A DNA stretch of 20,940 nt, from positions 1 through 20,940 of the IMG/VR virus record IMGVR_UViG_3300013094_003805; one strand, written 5' to 3'. The notes beneath the pieces were generated by a model that did not search any database, was not told the DNA's origin, and was given only the letters and a program-made list of their open reading frames with translations. A program made the translations under genes and the position numbers. The DNA comes from a virus. Shown piece after piece: positions 1 through 7,362 of this stretch (its first letter is position 1; each line of letters opens with the position of its first letter).

Positions 1-35
1 AAAATAAGAAATTAACCTTAAATTCTTTATAAAGA

Positions 36-43
36 TATTTATC
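36..43 (-). promoter_or_regulatory. Candidate T4-type late promoter pointing out of the left edge
   Basis: The minus strand reads GATAAATA, a match to the late-promoter pattern NATAAATA of T4-like phages. It points left, out of the window, so it would serve a minus-strand gene whose start is not visible. The first 103 bases hold no other coding signal that I can support. The match is short and AT-rich, so chance occurrence is possible. Confidence 0.35.
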
Positions 44-73
44 GTATTTGGAGAAATAACTGTGGCTTAGGTG

Positions 74-86
74 CCTTTGCCAAAGG
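74..86. other. Small inverted repeat in the left intergenic region
   Basis: CCTTT-GCC-AAAGG forms a 5-bp stem with a 3-base loop, followed on the plus strand by TTTG. It lies between the left-pointing late box and the HNH-like gene. It could be a weak terminator or a structured leader, but it is too short to assign a role. Confidence 0.25.
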
Positions 87-91
87 TTTGA

Positions 92-98
92 TTAAATA
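92..98 (+). promoter_or_regulatory. Weak late-promoter-like box five bases before the HNH-like gene
   Basis: TTAAATA differs by one base from the ATAAATA core of T4-like late promoters and ends five bases before the ATG at 104. The local string AAATATTAGTATG is nearly identical to AAATATTTGTATG at the start of the sulfotransferase gene on the other strand, where the late box is perfect. This similarity is the main reason to list it. Confidence 0.3.
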
Positions 99-103
99 TT
101 AGT

Positions 104-454
104 ATGATTAGACCCGTTTGTCAAAGTTGTAAACAAAATCCGTCGGCCGTTAACTACGTTAAAGACGGTAAACACCACTATCGAAGACTATGTAGCAGTT
201 GTAGTCGAAAAGGCAACAAATTAAAGCCTATACCCCCCGCGTGGTTTAAGGCTGGGTACAGGAAACGCACAGTTTGCGATCATTGCGGTTGGAAGGCCAA
301 ATATCCTGACAAACAAATGACAGTATTCCATGTAGACGGCAACTTACGCAACAATAGCCAATTTAACTTAAAAAGTATTTGCTTGAATTGCAGAGTAGAA
401 ATCGGCCTTAGTAAGCTACCTTGGCAAGAAGCTGAAGTTAAACCAGATTTTTAA
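104..454 (+). CDS. HNH-like zinc-knuckle protein of a T4-like marine phage family
   Basis: This 116-aa protein has four CxxC pairs: CQSC at residues 6-9, CSSC at 30-33, CDHC at 58-61 and CLNC at 93-96, enough to bind two zinc ions. Around residues 75-96 it has FHVDGN, a paired NN and NL before the last CxxC, which is the layout of an HNH nuclease fold. The usual histidine just after the last CxxC is replaced by arginine (CLNCR), so catalysis is uncertain. From memory, proteins with the same start (MIRP.CQ.C) and end (LPW....PD) recur in T4-like cyanophages and pelagiphages. The role is unknown; a structural zinc-finger DNA-binding protein is as likely as a nuclease. There is no clear ribosome binding site before the ATG. 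Its last 17 bases overlap tail to tail with the dNMP kinase gene. Confidence 0.8.
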   Translation: MIRPVCQSCKQNPSAVNYVKDGKHHYRRLCSSCSRKGNKLKPIPPAWFKAGYRKRTVCDHCGWKAKYPDKQMTVFHVDGNLRNNSQFNLKSICLNCRVEIGLSKLPWQEAEVKPDF

Positions 455-1049
455 GTTGCGAGTATAAGTCGTCTATAGTGCCGTTATTGTCTACGACAAC
501 ATCAAAATCAGTACCAGCCCATGATGTTTCACTAGCGTGTATATTATTTGCTTTGAGCCATTCAGCAGCTTTGGTATCTCCTTTATTTGCTTTTGATGCA
601 ATATCGTACCAATGGGGAATTATACCGCGTTGTATCCACACAATTCTACCACCTTGTGCTCTGATGGCAGCTATTTCGTTAGGGAATCTACAGTCAGTGA
701 TAACTGTGCTGTCGTTGGTATTTCTAAGTTTGTTTTCCAAGCTGGCAATCCACATATCATCGTGGAATCCTTGTCTGCAGACTTCTGTACCCCAATATTG
801 TAGTATCCACCGGGGAGTCAGATGTGGCATATTCAAGCGTTGGCTCCACCAAGGATCTATTTCTTCTCGCCAAGCCCTTGCAGTTTTAGTACGGCCTTCT
901 AATAGTTCTCGGTCCCAACCAAATACTGCGCTAACTGCATCTTTAAGACTGCTTGCAAAACTGTCCCTACGAAACTCGTGAAAGTTAACAAGATAGTCTG
1001 CAGCAGTATCTTTACCACTGCCAATTAATCCACAAAATCCTATGATCAT
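438..1049 (-). CDS. 1: Deoxynucleoside monophosphate kinase, T4 gp1 type
   Basis: The 203-aa product begins with a beta strand and a Walker A loop, GLIGSGKDTAA, at residues 7-17, followed by basic and aromatic segments typical of phage dNMP kinases. These enzymes phosphorylate dNMPs to dNDPs in the cytoplasm to feed phage DNA synthesis; T4 gp1 is about 240 aa, so this copy is a little shorter. The start is supported by AGGAG at 1055-1059, five bases upstream of the ATG, and by the P-loop lying at the extreme N terminus. A sigma70-like promoter lies just upstream, so the gene can be expressed separately from the gp13 gene that precedes it. The gene symbol follows T4 usage. The assignment as a P-loop nucleotide kinase is firm; the substrate comes from family resemblance. 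Confidence 0.85.
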   Translation of the reverse strand: MIIGFCGLIGSGKDTAADYLVNFHEFRRDSFASSLKDAVSAVFGWDRELLEGRTKTARAWREEIDPWWSQRLNMPHLTPRWILQYWGTEVCRQGFHDDMWIASLENKLRNTNDSTVITDCRFPNEIAAIRAQGGRIVWIQRGIIPHWYDIASKANKGDTKAAEWLKANNIHASETSWAGTDFDVVVDNNGTIDDLYSQLKNLV

Positions 1050-1051
1050 AA

Positions 1052-1069
1052 CAACTCCTGCGTGAGTTG
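1052..1069. other. Inverted repeat spanning the dNMP kinase ribosome binding site
   Basis: CAACTC and GAGTTG form a 6-bp stem around a 6-base loop. The arm nearer the gene contains part of the AGGAG ribosome binding site on the minus strand, so folding of the leader RNA could partly mask it. With such a short stem this could be coincidental. Confidence 0.3.
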
Positions 1070-1071
1070 CT

Positions 1072-1101
1072 AGTATAACATTAACCAGTAACCCAAGTCA
1101 A
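1072..1101 (-). promoter_or_regulatory. Sigma70-type promoter for the dNMP kinase gene
   Basis: Read on the minus strand, TTGACT (1101-1096) is followed by an 18-base spacer and TATACT (1077-1072). Transcription would start near 1065, giving a leader of about 16 bases that includes the AGGAG ribosome binding site. The -35 box lies inside the 3' end of the gp13 gene. Early use of host RNA polymerase suits a nucleotide-metabolism gene. Confidence 0.5.
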
Positions 1102-2235
1102 CGGTTGTGAGCCATCTACATAGTTTCTTATATCTAATTCGAGCTTTTCCATTTCGGCTTGGCCTTCTGCCATAAGAGCAGCACCATTTAGTTGTGTACC
1201 ACCTTGTGGTCCTGCAATTTGAGCAAACTTACCACGAGCTTGTCCTAAAATAGTTTTACAAAATGCGAGTGCATATTCTTGCAACCAAGGATAAACAAAC
1301 TGGTCACTTAACAACACGCTATCTGGTTTGTAATTATAAACCCATAATAGCACACTTTCGGTATTGTCTACACTGTCCAACTCTGGACTCCAAATTTGAG
1401 TTTGACTCATTGCATAGTCAGTTAGTTCTAAACTACCCAAAGGTTGTTGTGCAGTAACTGTAATAACATTGCCACCTGCCCCAACTGTTTGCACAATGTA
1501 TTGGCCAGCCCAGCCTGCTACAGTAGGGTTAATGATGTAGATACTGTTACCTGCTTGCAAAGGCCAAGGCACATTAAATGTAATAGTAATAGTGGCACCA
1601 ACATTTTGACTACTGGCCACAATACTTTGAATAGGTAAAAATGTATGACCGTACTGGGGGATCTTTCTAACCACAGTAAGTTTCTTAGTAACACGATTAA
1701 ATGTATAATTCATATAACCGCCAAACATAGTCATAGCTAATTTTTGATATTGTGTAAACATTTCGTAATTGGTTAATCCCCCAACTCGACCTGCAACCAA
1801 CATATAAGTATTCAAATAACCGCTGGCAAATGGTTCAAATTGACTTGCAGTTGTACCTGTCACACTTCCAATACCACGACGGAAGATAGTACGCACATCC
1901 ATAATATTATTGGGCAGTATGTATTCCTGTGTTTCAGGCAAAAGGTCCAAAAACGCATAACTTTCTTCTTGTGCATTACTGGCCAATTGTCGATATTTAG
2001 TAAGTGACTGCTTAATAGCAAGCTCAAAGTGTTCTTTGTCTAATTCAACATCAACAATACCGTCGCCCAAACGCAATCTAATGTAATCAGTCATTTGATT
2101 ACGAAGTTGATTTAGTGTTTGGATATTACCGGCGGCATCAATTGCACTATTGATGTCAATTGGCCCAGGACCACCAAGATTCTGGGTTTGAAGGCTTAGG
2201 TCGTTTTGCAGACCTGGGGTCATTTGTACTGGCAT
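1081..2235 (-). CDS. 13: Neck protein, T4 gp13 homologue
   Basis: The 384-aa product matches the plan of T4 gp13, a head-completion (neck) protein that joins the portal to the tail. Residues 43-83 (IRLRLGDGIVDVELD, then a helix ending in YRQ) correspond to the T4 segment around LRRLGAPIINVELT. The RTIFRRGIGSV stretch at 115-125 corresponds to RILRTNIGSI. The C-terminal helices at 315-372 (WLQEYALAFCKTILGQARGK and LNGAALMAEGQAEMEKLE) correspond to the conserved C-terminal part of gp13. T4 gp13 is 309 aa. The extra length here is an N-terminal extension and a beta-rich insert at about 204-270, rich in T, V, I and G. The minus strand has AGGA about seven bases before the ATG. A likely late gene; it lies on the opposite strand from gp14 and gp15. 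Confidence 0.82.
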   Translation of the reverse strand: MPVQMTPGLQNDLSLQTQNLGGPGPIDINSAIDAAGNIQTLNQLRNQMTDYIRLRLGDGIVDVELDKEHFELAIKQSLTKYRQLASNAQEESYAFLDLLPETQEYILPNNIMDVRTIFRRGIGSVTGTTASQFEPFASGYLNTYMLVAGRVGGLTNYEMFTQYQKLAMTMFGGYMNYTFNRVTKKLTVVRKIPQYGHTFLPIQSIVASSQNVGATITITFNVPWPLQAGNSIYIINPTVAGWAGQYIVQTVGAGGNVITVTAQQPLGSLELTDYAMSQTQIWSPELDSVDNTESVLLWVYNYKPDSVLLSDQFVYPWLQEYALAFCKTILGQARGKFAQIAGPQGGTQLNGAALMAEGQAEMEKLELDIRNYVDGSQPLTWVTG

Positions 2236-2254
2236 AATTGTGTCCTACTAACCA

Positions 2255-2261
2255 TATTTAG
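2255..2261 (-). promoter_or_regulatory. Weak late-promoter-like box upstream of gp13
   Basis: The minus strand reads CTAAATA, one mismatch from ATAAATA, about 19 bases before the gp13 start. It lies in the 42-base gap after the lysine-rich gene. The spacing to the start codon is similar to that seen before gp14. A virion gene would be expected to have a late promoter here, but the match alone is weak. Confidence 0.3.
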
Positions 2262-2277
2262 CTAATAGGAAACTATA

Positions 2278-3453
2278 TTATGCCGCTTTTAGCAGTACTA
2301 TGTCTGTACTAATACGCCCTGTTAGTTGCGTATCTGTTGCACGAATATCATCTAAAAACTTACGCAACTGTACCTTACCTGCTTTAGCAAATTCTTTTAA
2401 TTGCTCTGCAGGCTTACGCAAGGTCTTTTGCACACTCTTGGTAGAATCAAAGTTTTCAATAGTTGTGCCTTTAATGGTCAACGTCTTGTATGCATCTGCA
2501 GTATATCTACCCAATTTACGATATTTGGTATTGTAAACCCATAATTCTGTAGCACCAATAATATCGGCAGGATTAATACTGACAATTTTAAGTTCCTTGA
2601 ACTCTTTACTGTACTTTAACTTGCTGATCAATTTCTCTTTCGAAGGTGCTTTTTTCACACGAGCTTTTTTAACTGCTTTTTTCACACTTCTATATTGATC
2701 AATCGCTACCAAAAGATCATCAATCCAAGCAATCAAACGTTTGAAGTCTGCGGCTTTATAATGACGATACCCTTCTTTAAGGTCTTCGTCTTGCTTGGCC
2801 AATGCCGATTCAAGCTCTAGTTTGCGTTTGGTATAAACCAATTCATATTTGCTTAATTGACTTTGTACTACATTGTTTGACACAAGATACTCGTAGGGCT
2901 TAAATGTAGTCTTTGTTGCTTTTGTGGCTTCGTCATAATGACCTTCTAACTCGCCGATAATTTCAGCAGTTTTTTCATTAAGGCGATCCTGGATAGTGGG
3001 CACGTATGCTTTAGGTTTTTCCTCAGCAGTCTCAACCACAGTATCTTCAGGTTCGGCTAAACCGATAGATTTGTTAATAGCTTCTGTAATAAACTCAATG
3101 TGACGTCCACGGAATGGCATACCTGCACGATGTGCCATAATGAGGCTACAGGCTGTCATTGACATATTACGGTCACTACTGCGAATAAACGCACTTACTT
3201 CTTGTTTGGAAAATGTACTAGGTTGTGCTTGCATCCATTCTACAATGTATTTTTTACAGTCTTTTTGAGTATAGTAATAATTGTAGTAATAGAAACTCTT
3301 GCGTAGATAATGATCAAAAGTTTCATTATCAAACTTTCCTGCTGCTTCTGTATCCCACGCTGGTTCCCCGCCGGTGTACTTTTCATCCATAAACTGGCCG
3401 CCACGTGGCTTGGCCACTTTGGTTTTAATTTTAATTCCTGCTACTGTCGCCAT
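2278..3453 (-). CDS. Lysine-rich protein of unknown function
   Basis: I do not recognise this 391-aa protein. It is rich in lysine and charged residues, with a tyrosine-rich patch (YYYYNYYYT) near residue 55, an acidic linker near 135-150 (LAEPEDTVVETAEEKPK), then long predicted helices. A strongly basic stretch near 258-275 (VKKAVKKARVKKAPSKEK) resembles a nucleic-acid-binding or scaffold segment. The C-terminal third contains a compact, possibly beta-rich part with WVYNTKYRKLGRYTADAYKT and then more helix. There is no signal peptide or membrane segment. AGGAG at 3460-3464 sits six bases before the ATG, and this site overlaps the stop codon of the metallopeptidase gene, so the two are probably translationally linked. 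Its place beside neck genes suggests a virion or assembly role, but the upstream sigma70 promoters would also allow early expression. Confidence 0.8.
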   Translation of the reverse strand: MATVAGIKIKTKVAKPRGGQFMDEKYTGGEPAWDTEAAGKFDNETFDHYLRKSFYYYNYYYTQKDCKKYIVEWMQAQPSTFSKQEVSAFIRSSDRNMSMTACSLIMAHRAGMPFRGRHIEFITEAINKSIGLAEPEDTVVETAEEKPKAYVPTIQDRLNEKTAEIIGELEGHYDEATKATKTTFKPYEYLVSNNVVQSQLSKYELVYTKRKLELESALAKQDEDLKEGYRHYKAADFKRLIAWIDDLLVAIDQYRSVKKAVKKARVKKAPSKEKLISKLKYSKEFKELKIVSINPADIIGATELWVYNTKYRKLGRYTADAYKTLTIKGTTIENFDSTKSVQKTLRKPAEQLKEFAKAGKVQLRKFLDDIRATDTQLTGRISTDIVLLKAA

Positions 3454-3456
3454 TGT

Positions 3457-3885
3457 TTACTCCTGATTAATAACAGCAAATAATTTGTTTGATAAAATTC
3501 GCTCACGACTCCAAGCATCTTGTTCCCAAGGTTGGTCGTAATACTTAGCCTTTACCTGCTTGCCCATCCAGTAATGTACTGGAAGACCACGTTTGATTTC
3601 TTGTTTATACTGGCCACGCACAAATTGCTTAACGTGTACCATTTCGTGACTCAACACTTCTGTAAAACGTTCAAACTCCATAGACGACTCTAAAAACATC
3701 ACTAACTGTTTAGGTCCAGCATCGATTACGCTACCACGAATGCCTTCTTCTTTGGGGAAACGTTTGAGCTGGATTTGCAGTTTCCAAGTGCTGTTGCTGA
3801 TTTTTAGTTCTTTTGCAATAAAACCTGCACAGGCTTTAACTAACTCAGCTCTACCCTGTCCTCGACATTTTACTGTAATTTCCAT
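3457..3885 (-). CDS. Putative HExxH zinc metallopeptidase
   Basis: The 142-aa protein contains SHEMVHVKQ at residues 79-87, an HExxH zinc site (His80, Glu81, His84). About 37 residues later comes PWEQDAW (119-125), where an acidic residue could be the third zinc ligand, as in SprT-like and related small metallopeptidases. It has no signal peptide or membrane segment, so it acts in the cytoplasm or is packaged. The substrate is unknown. Phage proteins of this size could process virion proteins, but the usual T4 prohead protease is an unrelated serine enzyme. A perfect consensus sigma70 promoter upstream would give a leader of about 24 bases. The gene is followed three bases later by the lysine-rich protein gene. 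Confidence 0.72.
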   Translation of the reverse strand: MEITVKCRGQGRAELVKACAGFIAKELKISNSTWKLQIQLKRFPKEEGIRGSVIDAGPKQLVMFLESSMEFERFTEVLSHEMVHVKQFVRGQYKQEIKRGLPVHYWMGKQVKAKYYDQPWEQDAWSRERILSNKLFAVINQE

Positions 3886-3915
3886 AGTAGCCTACGTTTT
3901 GTGTTGTAAAAATAC

Positions 3916-3944
3916 ATTATACTGCAGATCAGCATTAATGTCAA
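3916..3944 (-). promoter_or_regulatory. Consensus sigma70 promoter for the metallopeptidase gene
   Basis: The minus strand has TTGACA (3944-3939), a 17-base spacer and TATAAT (3921-3916), both hexamers matching the consensus exactly. Predicted transcription starts near 3909, about 24 bases before the ATG at 3885. The -35 box overlaps the last codons of the 86-aa gene. The spacer begins TTAA and ends CAG, like the neighbouring promoter at 4208-4236. Confidence 0.75.
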
Positions 3945-4201
3945 TAAAGCAAATTCGCAAAGGTTGTCCACTGCTCAAATTCACTAATACTTAGGTTTAA
4001 GTTAGTTTCTAATTCTGTATACTTTTGTGTTAATTTTTTCCTGCGTCTACACTCTACCAATTCTTGGCTCATTTCTGTGTGGATTTTACGACAGTTTGTA
4101 TACATTTTATACAGTTGACTACGGGCCCGCATATCGTTAACCGCACTGATACAGGCTAACATTTCACTAAATTTTGGCTCGTAGTCTATAATTTGTGTCA
4201 T
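3941..4201 (-). CDS. Small helical protein of unknown function
   Basis: This 86-aa protein is predicted to be almost wholly helical and charged, with no Cys pairs, signal peptide or membrane segment. I recognise no family. A run of ECRRRKKLTQKYTELE around residues 50-65 suggests a coiled-coil or dimer-forming helix. The start used here has no clear ribosome binding site. The predicted transcription start of the consensus promoter at 4208-4236 falls at or within a base or two of the ATG, so the message would be leaderless; otherwise translation starts at Met14 (base 4162). Its last codons overlap the next promoter. It is probably a small early gene. Confidence 0.6.
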   Translation of the reverse strand: MTQIIDYEPKFSEMLACISAVNDMRARSQLYKMYTNCRKIHTEMSQELVECRRRKKLTQKYTELETNLNLSISEFEQWTTFANLLY

Positions 4202-4207
4202 CCCACA

Positions 4208-4236
4208 ATTATACTGTAATTGAAATTTAATGTCAA
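4208..4236 (-). promoter_or_regulatory. Consensus sigma70 promoter for the 86-aa gene
   Basis: The minus strand has TTGACA (4236-4231), exactly 17 bases, then TATAAT (4213-4208). Transcription would begin near 4201-4202, at the first base of the 86-aa gene. It is divergent from the late promoter of gp14 at 4243-4250, so this 69-base gap appears to hold an early minus-strand and a late plus-strand promoter back to back. Confidence 0.75.
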
Positions 4237-4242
4237 TGTTGC

Positions 4243-4250
4243 AATAAATA
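4243..4250 (+). promoter_or_regulatory. Late promoter for the gp14-gp15-Nudix unit
   Basis: AATAAATA matches the NATAAATA box of T4-like late promoters and lies 20 bases before the gp14 ATG at 4271, leaving room for a short leader with a weak GGGA site. A TTGAAA hexamer sits 17 bases upstream (4220-4225), so partial sigma70 use cannot be excluded, although the -10 would be poor. Confidence 0.55.
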
Positions 4251-4270
4251 CACTATAAACGGGACAAATA

Positions 4271-5743
4271 ATGCCAAGACTATCTTTGTGGCGAGAAAAC
4301 CACAGCAATGATTACAAATTTTTCGATCGTAGAATCTCCGAAGAGTTTACTATCGGCGGCACTGGTGTGTACTTGCACAAATATCTTGGCCCTACTAGTC
4401 AAGTACAGGCATACAATACTACTGCAACCGTAACCGCCAATTCAAATGTATTACCTTTTGGTAATGTCAGTGCAATGGCTGTCGGGCAAACTGTTAGCGG
4501 AATTGGAATTGCAAGTGGTACTGTTGTTACAAATGTTAATTTTGGTGCAAACACAGTAACCATTAATAATCCAATTACATCTACTATTAGCAGTAATAGT
4601 CCAGTTAGCATATATTGGAACAATCCAGAAAAACCTGCTTATCAAAATCAATCTGCAACTAATATACAAGATTTACTGTTTGTTGAAAATCGTGATAGAA
4701 AATACGATACTAGCATATACAGTCTCAGAGGAATTTACACAGTAAACGACAACGACTTTGACTTACAACAATTTGGAATCTTTTTAAGTGCAGATACTGT
4801 TATGATGACTTTCCATCTAAACGATGTTGTTACTACTGTTGGTAGAAAACTAATGTCAGGAGATGTATTAGAATTGTTGCATAAAAAGGATTACTACCCG
4901 TTAGATGCAGCTATTCCAGCAGTACTAAAACGTTATTATGTGATTCAAGATGTAACATTTGCCGCTGAAGGATTCAGTGCTACTTGGTGGCCACATTTAG
5001 TCAGAGTCAAAATGACACCGCTAGTGGATGCGCAAGAATACAAAGATATTTTGAACAATGTTACCGCAGGCGATGCAGCAAATACTCCAATTGGGCAAAT
5101 ATTGTCTAACTACAACAAGCTCAATGAAATTAACGATGCAGTACTGGCTCAAGCTCAAATTGATGTTCCGTTAAGTGGATATAATACTGACACACTTTAT
5201 GTGGAACCAACTTTACCGGATGGTAGTCCTGGAGATCCCACTGGACAAACTGTTGATTTTACTAATCTGTATGTAGACAGCAATGTCGATTACGTTAATA
5301 CTTTACCCTATAGACCTGCTCAAAACACACCAGGGTATTTGACTACCGATAGCCAACCACCAAATGGATTTGTTGCTAATGTTAGTACTAGTTTCCCAAC
5401 TGATCCTAGTTTTCCAGCAGCAAACACCAGCATTGGACAGTACACTAAATTTAGTCCTGAAGATTTGGCTATTATCAGTAACACCCAATTTCCACCTTTG
5501 CCACAAATTGGAGACTACATTTTACGAGTAGACTTTTTACCCAATAGATTATTTCGTTGGGACGGCTCCAGATGGGTTGTTGTACAAGATGTAGTCAGAG
5601 CTAATTTAACCCCAGGTGCAGATAATAAGACTTTAACCAGTACGTTCATCAATGATACTAGTACATATACAAATAAAGAAGGTCAGACTTTGCCAACAAG
5701 ACAAAATCTCAACCAAGCACTAACACCACGTGCAGATAACTAA
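4271..5743 (+). CDS. 14: Neck protein, T4 gp14 homologue with large insertions
   Basis: The 490-aa protein carries a core at about residues 134-262 that follows T4 gp14: an LFVENRDRKYD segment, DTVMMTFH (T4 has DEVTLSIN), LMSGDVLELL (T4 KEGDLIYF) and a strand before the RVKMTP segment. gp14 is a neck protein that works with gp13 to complete the head and join it to the tail. T4 gp14 is only 256 aa. The extra mass is a Thr/Val/Gly-rich insert at about 48-117, with VGQTVSGIGIASGTVV typical of repeated beta modules, and a C-terminal extension from about 263, which contains a WDGSRW motif near 434. The N-terminal LSLWREN..NDYKFFDR and FTIGGTGVYLHKYLG segments are conserved-looking. It heads a late unit with gp15 eight bases downstream. 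Confidence 0.75.
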   Translation: MPRLSLWRENHSNDYKFFDRRISEEFTIGGTGVYLHKYLGPTSQVQAYNTTATVTANSNVLPFGNVSAMAVGQTVSGIGIASGTVVTNVNFGANTVTINNPITSTISSNSPVSIYWNNPEKPAYQNQSATNIQDLLFVENRDRKYDTSIYSLRGIYTVNDNDFDLQQFGIFLSADTVMMTFHLNDVVTTVGRKLMSGDVLELLHKKDYYPLDAAIPAVLKRYYVIQDVTFAAEGFSATWWPHLVRVKMTPLVDAQEYKDILNNVTAGDAANTPIGQILSNYNKLNEINDAVLAQAQIDVPLSGYNTDTLYVEPTLPDGSPGDPTGQTVDFTNLYVDSNVDYVNTLPYRPAQNTPGYLTTDSQPPNGFVANVSTSFPTDPSFPAANTSIGQYTKFSPEDLAIISNTQFPPLPQIGDYILRVDFLPNRLFRWDGSRWVVVQDVVRANLTPGADNKTLTSTFINDTSTYTNKEGQTLPTRQNLNQALTPRADN

Positions 5744-5751
5744 ACAACACT

Positions 5752-7362
5752 ATGCAACAATTTTTCTATTCAGGGCAAATCCGAAGATACCTTACTCAGT
5801 TTATTCGTATACTCAGTAACTTTCAAGTTGAGTTCGGATTTGACCGAAACAACAGTATTGCACTTCAAAGAGTCCCTGTGATTTATGGAGATAGCAGTCG
5901 TCAAGGTATGGCTATTCTAAAACAAAACAGTGAAAACTATTTGAATAGTGTTCCTGCAATGGCAGTTTACATTAACGAACTAAAATACGACAGAGAAAGA
6001 GTACAGAATCCAACGTATGTTGGTAAACTAAATTTACGCGAAAGATTCTTTGATCCCAGCACTGGGGATTTTAGTACTACCCAGGGCGATTTATTAACTG
6101 TCGAAAGACTAATGCCTGTGCCTTATCGATTAACTCTCAAGGTAGATATTTGGACCAGTAATACTGAACAAAAATTACAACTGATTGAGCAAATTTCAAC
6201 CTTGTTTAATCCGTCTATGGAAATTCAAAGCACAGACAACTATGTTGATTGGACCAGTATTACTTACATAACACTAACCGATACTACCTGGAGTTCAAGA
6301 ACTGTGCCAATTGGTACTGAGAATCCTATTGATATTGCCACTCTAACTTTTGAGTTACCAATATTCCTAAGTGCACCTGCACTGGTTAAGAAATTGGGAG
6401 TTGTTCAAAAAATTATTGCCAGTATTTTTGACTCAGACGGTAACATAGACGAAGCCATTTATAGTGATGCCAATTTGATGAGTCGACAATATATTACACC
6501 ATTACAGTACGGAGTAATATTAATAGACAATACTGTAAAATTGGTGCAAGAACACGATCCAGTAATTGATCCTACTGCACAACAAGTTATTAAACAATTG
6601 ACTTCGTCTGTCAGAAACGGCACAACTGTTGTAGTTGATAACACAGACGGTATAGAACCTGGAATGATAGTCGGTACACTAGCTGTAACCGACGATGCGA
6701 CCCCTGTTGCAACTGTAAGCAATAATAGTGTAGTAGTGAGCATCGACGGTACAACTGTTACAACCAGCAATGTTGTTACAGGATTTGACGGTGATTTGAT
6801 TACATTTAATGCTGTTACACATAAAATTGGAACGAACTTACCTTGGAGAACTGTTGTTAATATCTATGGTAACTTGGTCAACGGTGGTAGCCAAATTAGA
6901 TTTACACTCCCGGATCGTAACGAAGTAATCGGTACTGTAGCATATAATCCTGTCGACGATACTGTACTAATGTGGACTCCGGATATAGATACTATACCAG
7001 CAAATACATTAGTTCCTGTCAATGCTATAATCGATCCGCAGAACAGCAGACCCAATAAAGATCTTCAAGACCTAGCCGACGGCACACGCTATTTGTTGGT
7101 CAACGATTACATAACTACTCCAGGTGCACAACCACAATACAATTGGATGGGCAGAGATAATACACCATTATATGCAGTTGCCAACGATATTATACAATTT
7201 AATGGGCAACACTGGCAAGTAGCATTTGACAGTAGAGCCACTTCTGCAGTAAACTACGTTACTAACTTAACTACCAGTGTACAGTATAAATGGGACGGTG
7301 CACAATGGACCAAGAGTTATGAAGGGTATTACCCAGCAGGACAATGGCAACTAATAATCTAA
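5752..7362 (+). CDS. 15: Tail sheath stabilizer, T4 gp15 homologue with C-terminal extension
   Basis: The first 215 residues follow T4 gp15, the tail-terminator and sheath-stabilising protein at the head-proximal end of the tail. FFYSGQIRRYLTQFIRILSN matches the T4 start FGYFYNSSFRRYATLMGDLF; the RVPVIYGD and YELSIFTRYED-like segments (here YRLTLKVDIWTSN at 125-137) and the TLTFELPIFLSAP strand also align by eye. T4 gp15 is 272 aa, while this protein is 536. The extension has a Val/Thr-rich beta region at about 280-350, and a C-terminal region at 440-536 with DGTRYLLV, a NDIIQFNGQHWQV segment and WDGAQW, resembling DUF2793-like modules found at the ends of phage tail proteins. No strong ribosome binding site precedes it, suggesting coupling to gp14. 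The 3' end overlaps the Nudix gene by 19 bases. Confidence 0.82.
   Translation: MQQFFYSGQIRRYLTQFIRILSNFQVEFGFDRNNSIALQRVPVIYGDSSRQGMAILKQNSENYLNSVPAMAVYINELKYDRERVQNPTYVGKLNLRERFFDPSTGDFSTTQGDLLTVERLMPVPYRLTLKVDIWTSNTEQKLQLIEQISTLFNPSMEIQSTDNYVDWTSITYITLTDTTWSSRTVPIGTENPIDIATLTFELPIFLSAPALVKKLGVVQKIIASIFDSDGNIDEAIYSDANLMSRQYITPLQYGVILIDNTVKLVQEHDPVIDPTAQQVIKQLTSSVRNGTTVVVDNTDGIEPGMIVGTLAVTDDATPVATVSNNSVVVSIDGTTVTTSNVVTGFDGDLITFNAVTHKIGTNLPWRTVVNIYGNLVNGGSQIRFTLPDRNEVIGTVAYNPVDDTVLMWTPDIDTIPANTLVPVNAIIDPQNSRPNKDLQDLADGTRYLLVNDYITTPGAQPQYNWMGRDNTPLYAVANDIIQFNGQHWQVAFDSRATSAVNYVTNLTTSVQYKWDGAQWTKSYEGYYPAGQWQLII

Noticed and set aside
478-981. A 167-aa plus-strand open frame opposite the dNMP kinase gene
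   Set aside because: It lies wholly antisense to a gene with a clear P-loop, shows no recognisable motif and no ribosome binding site. It is a shadow frame.
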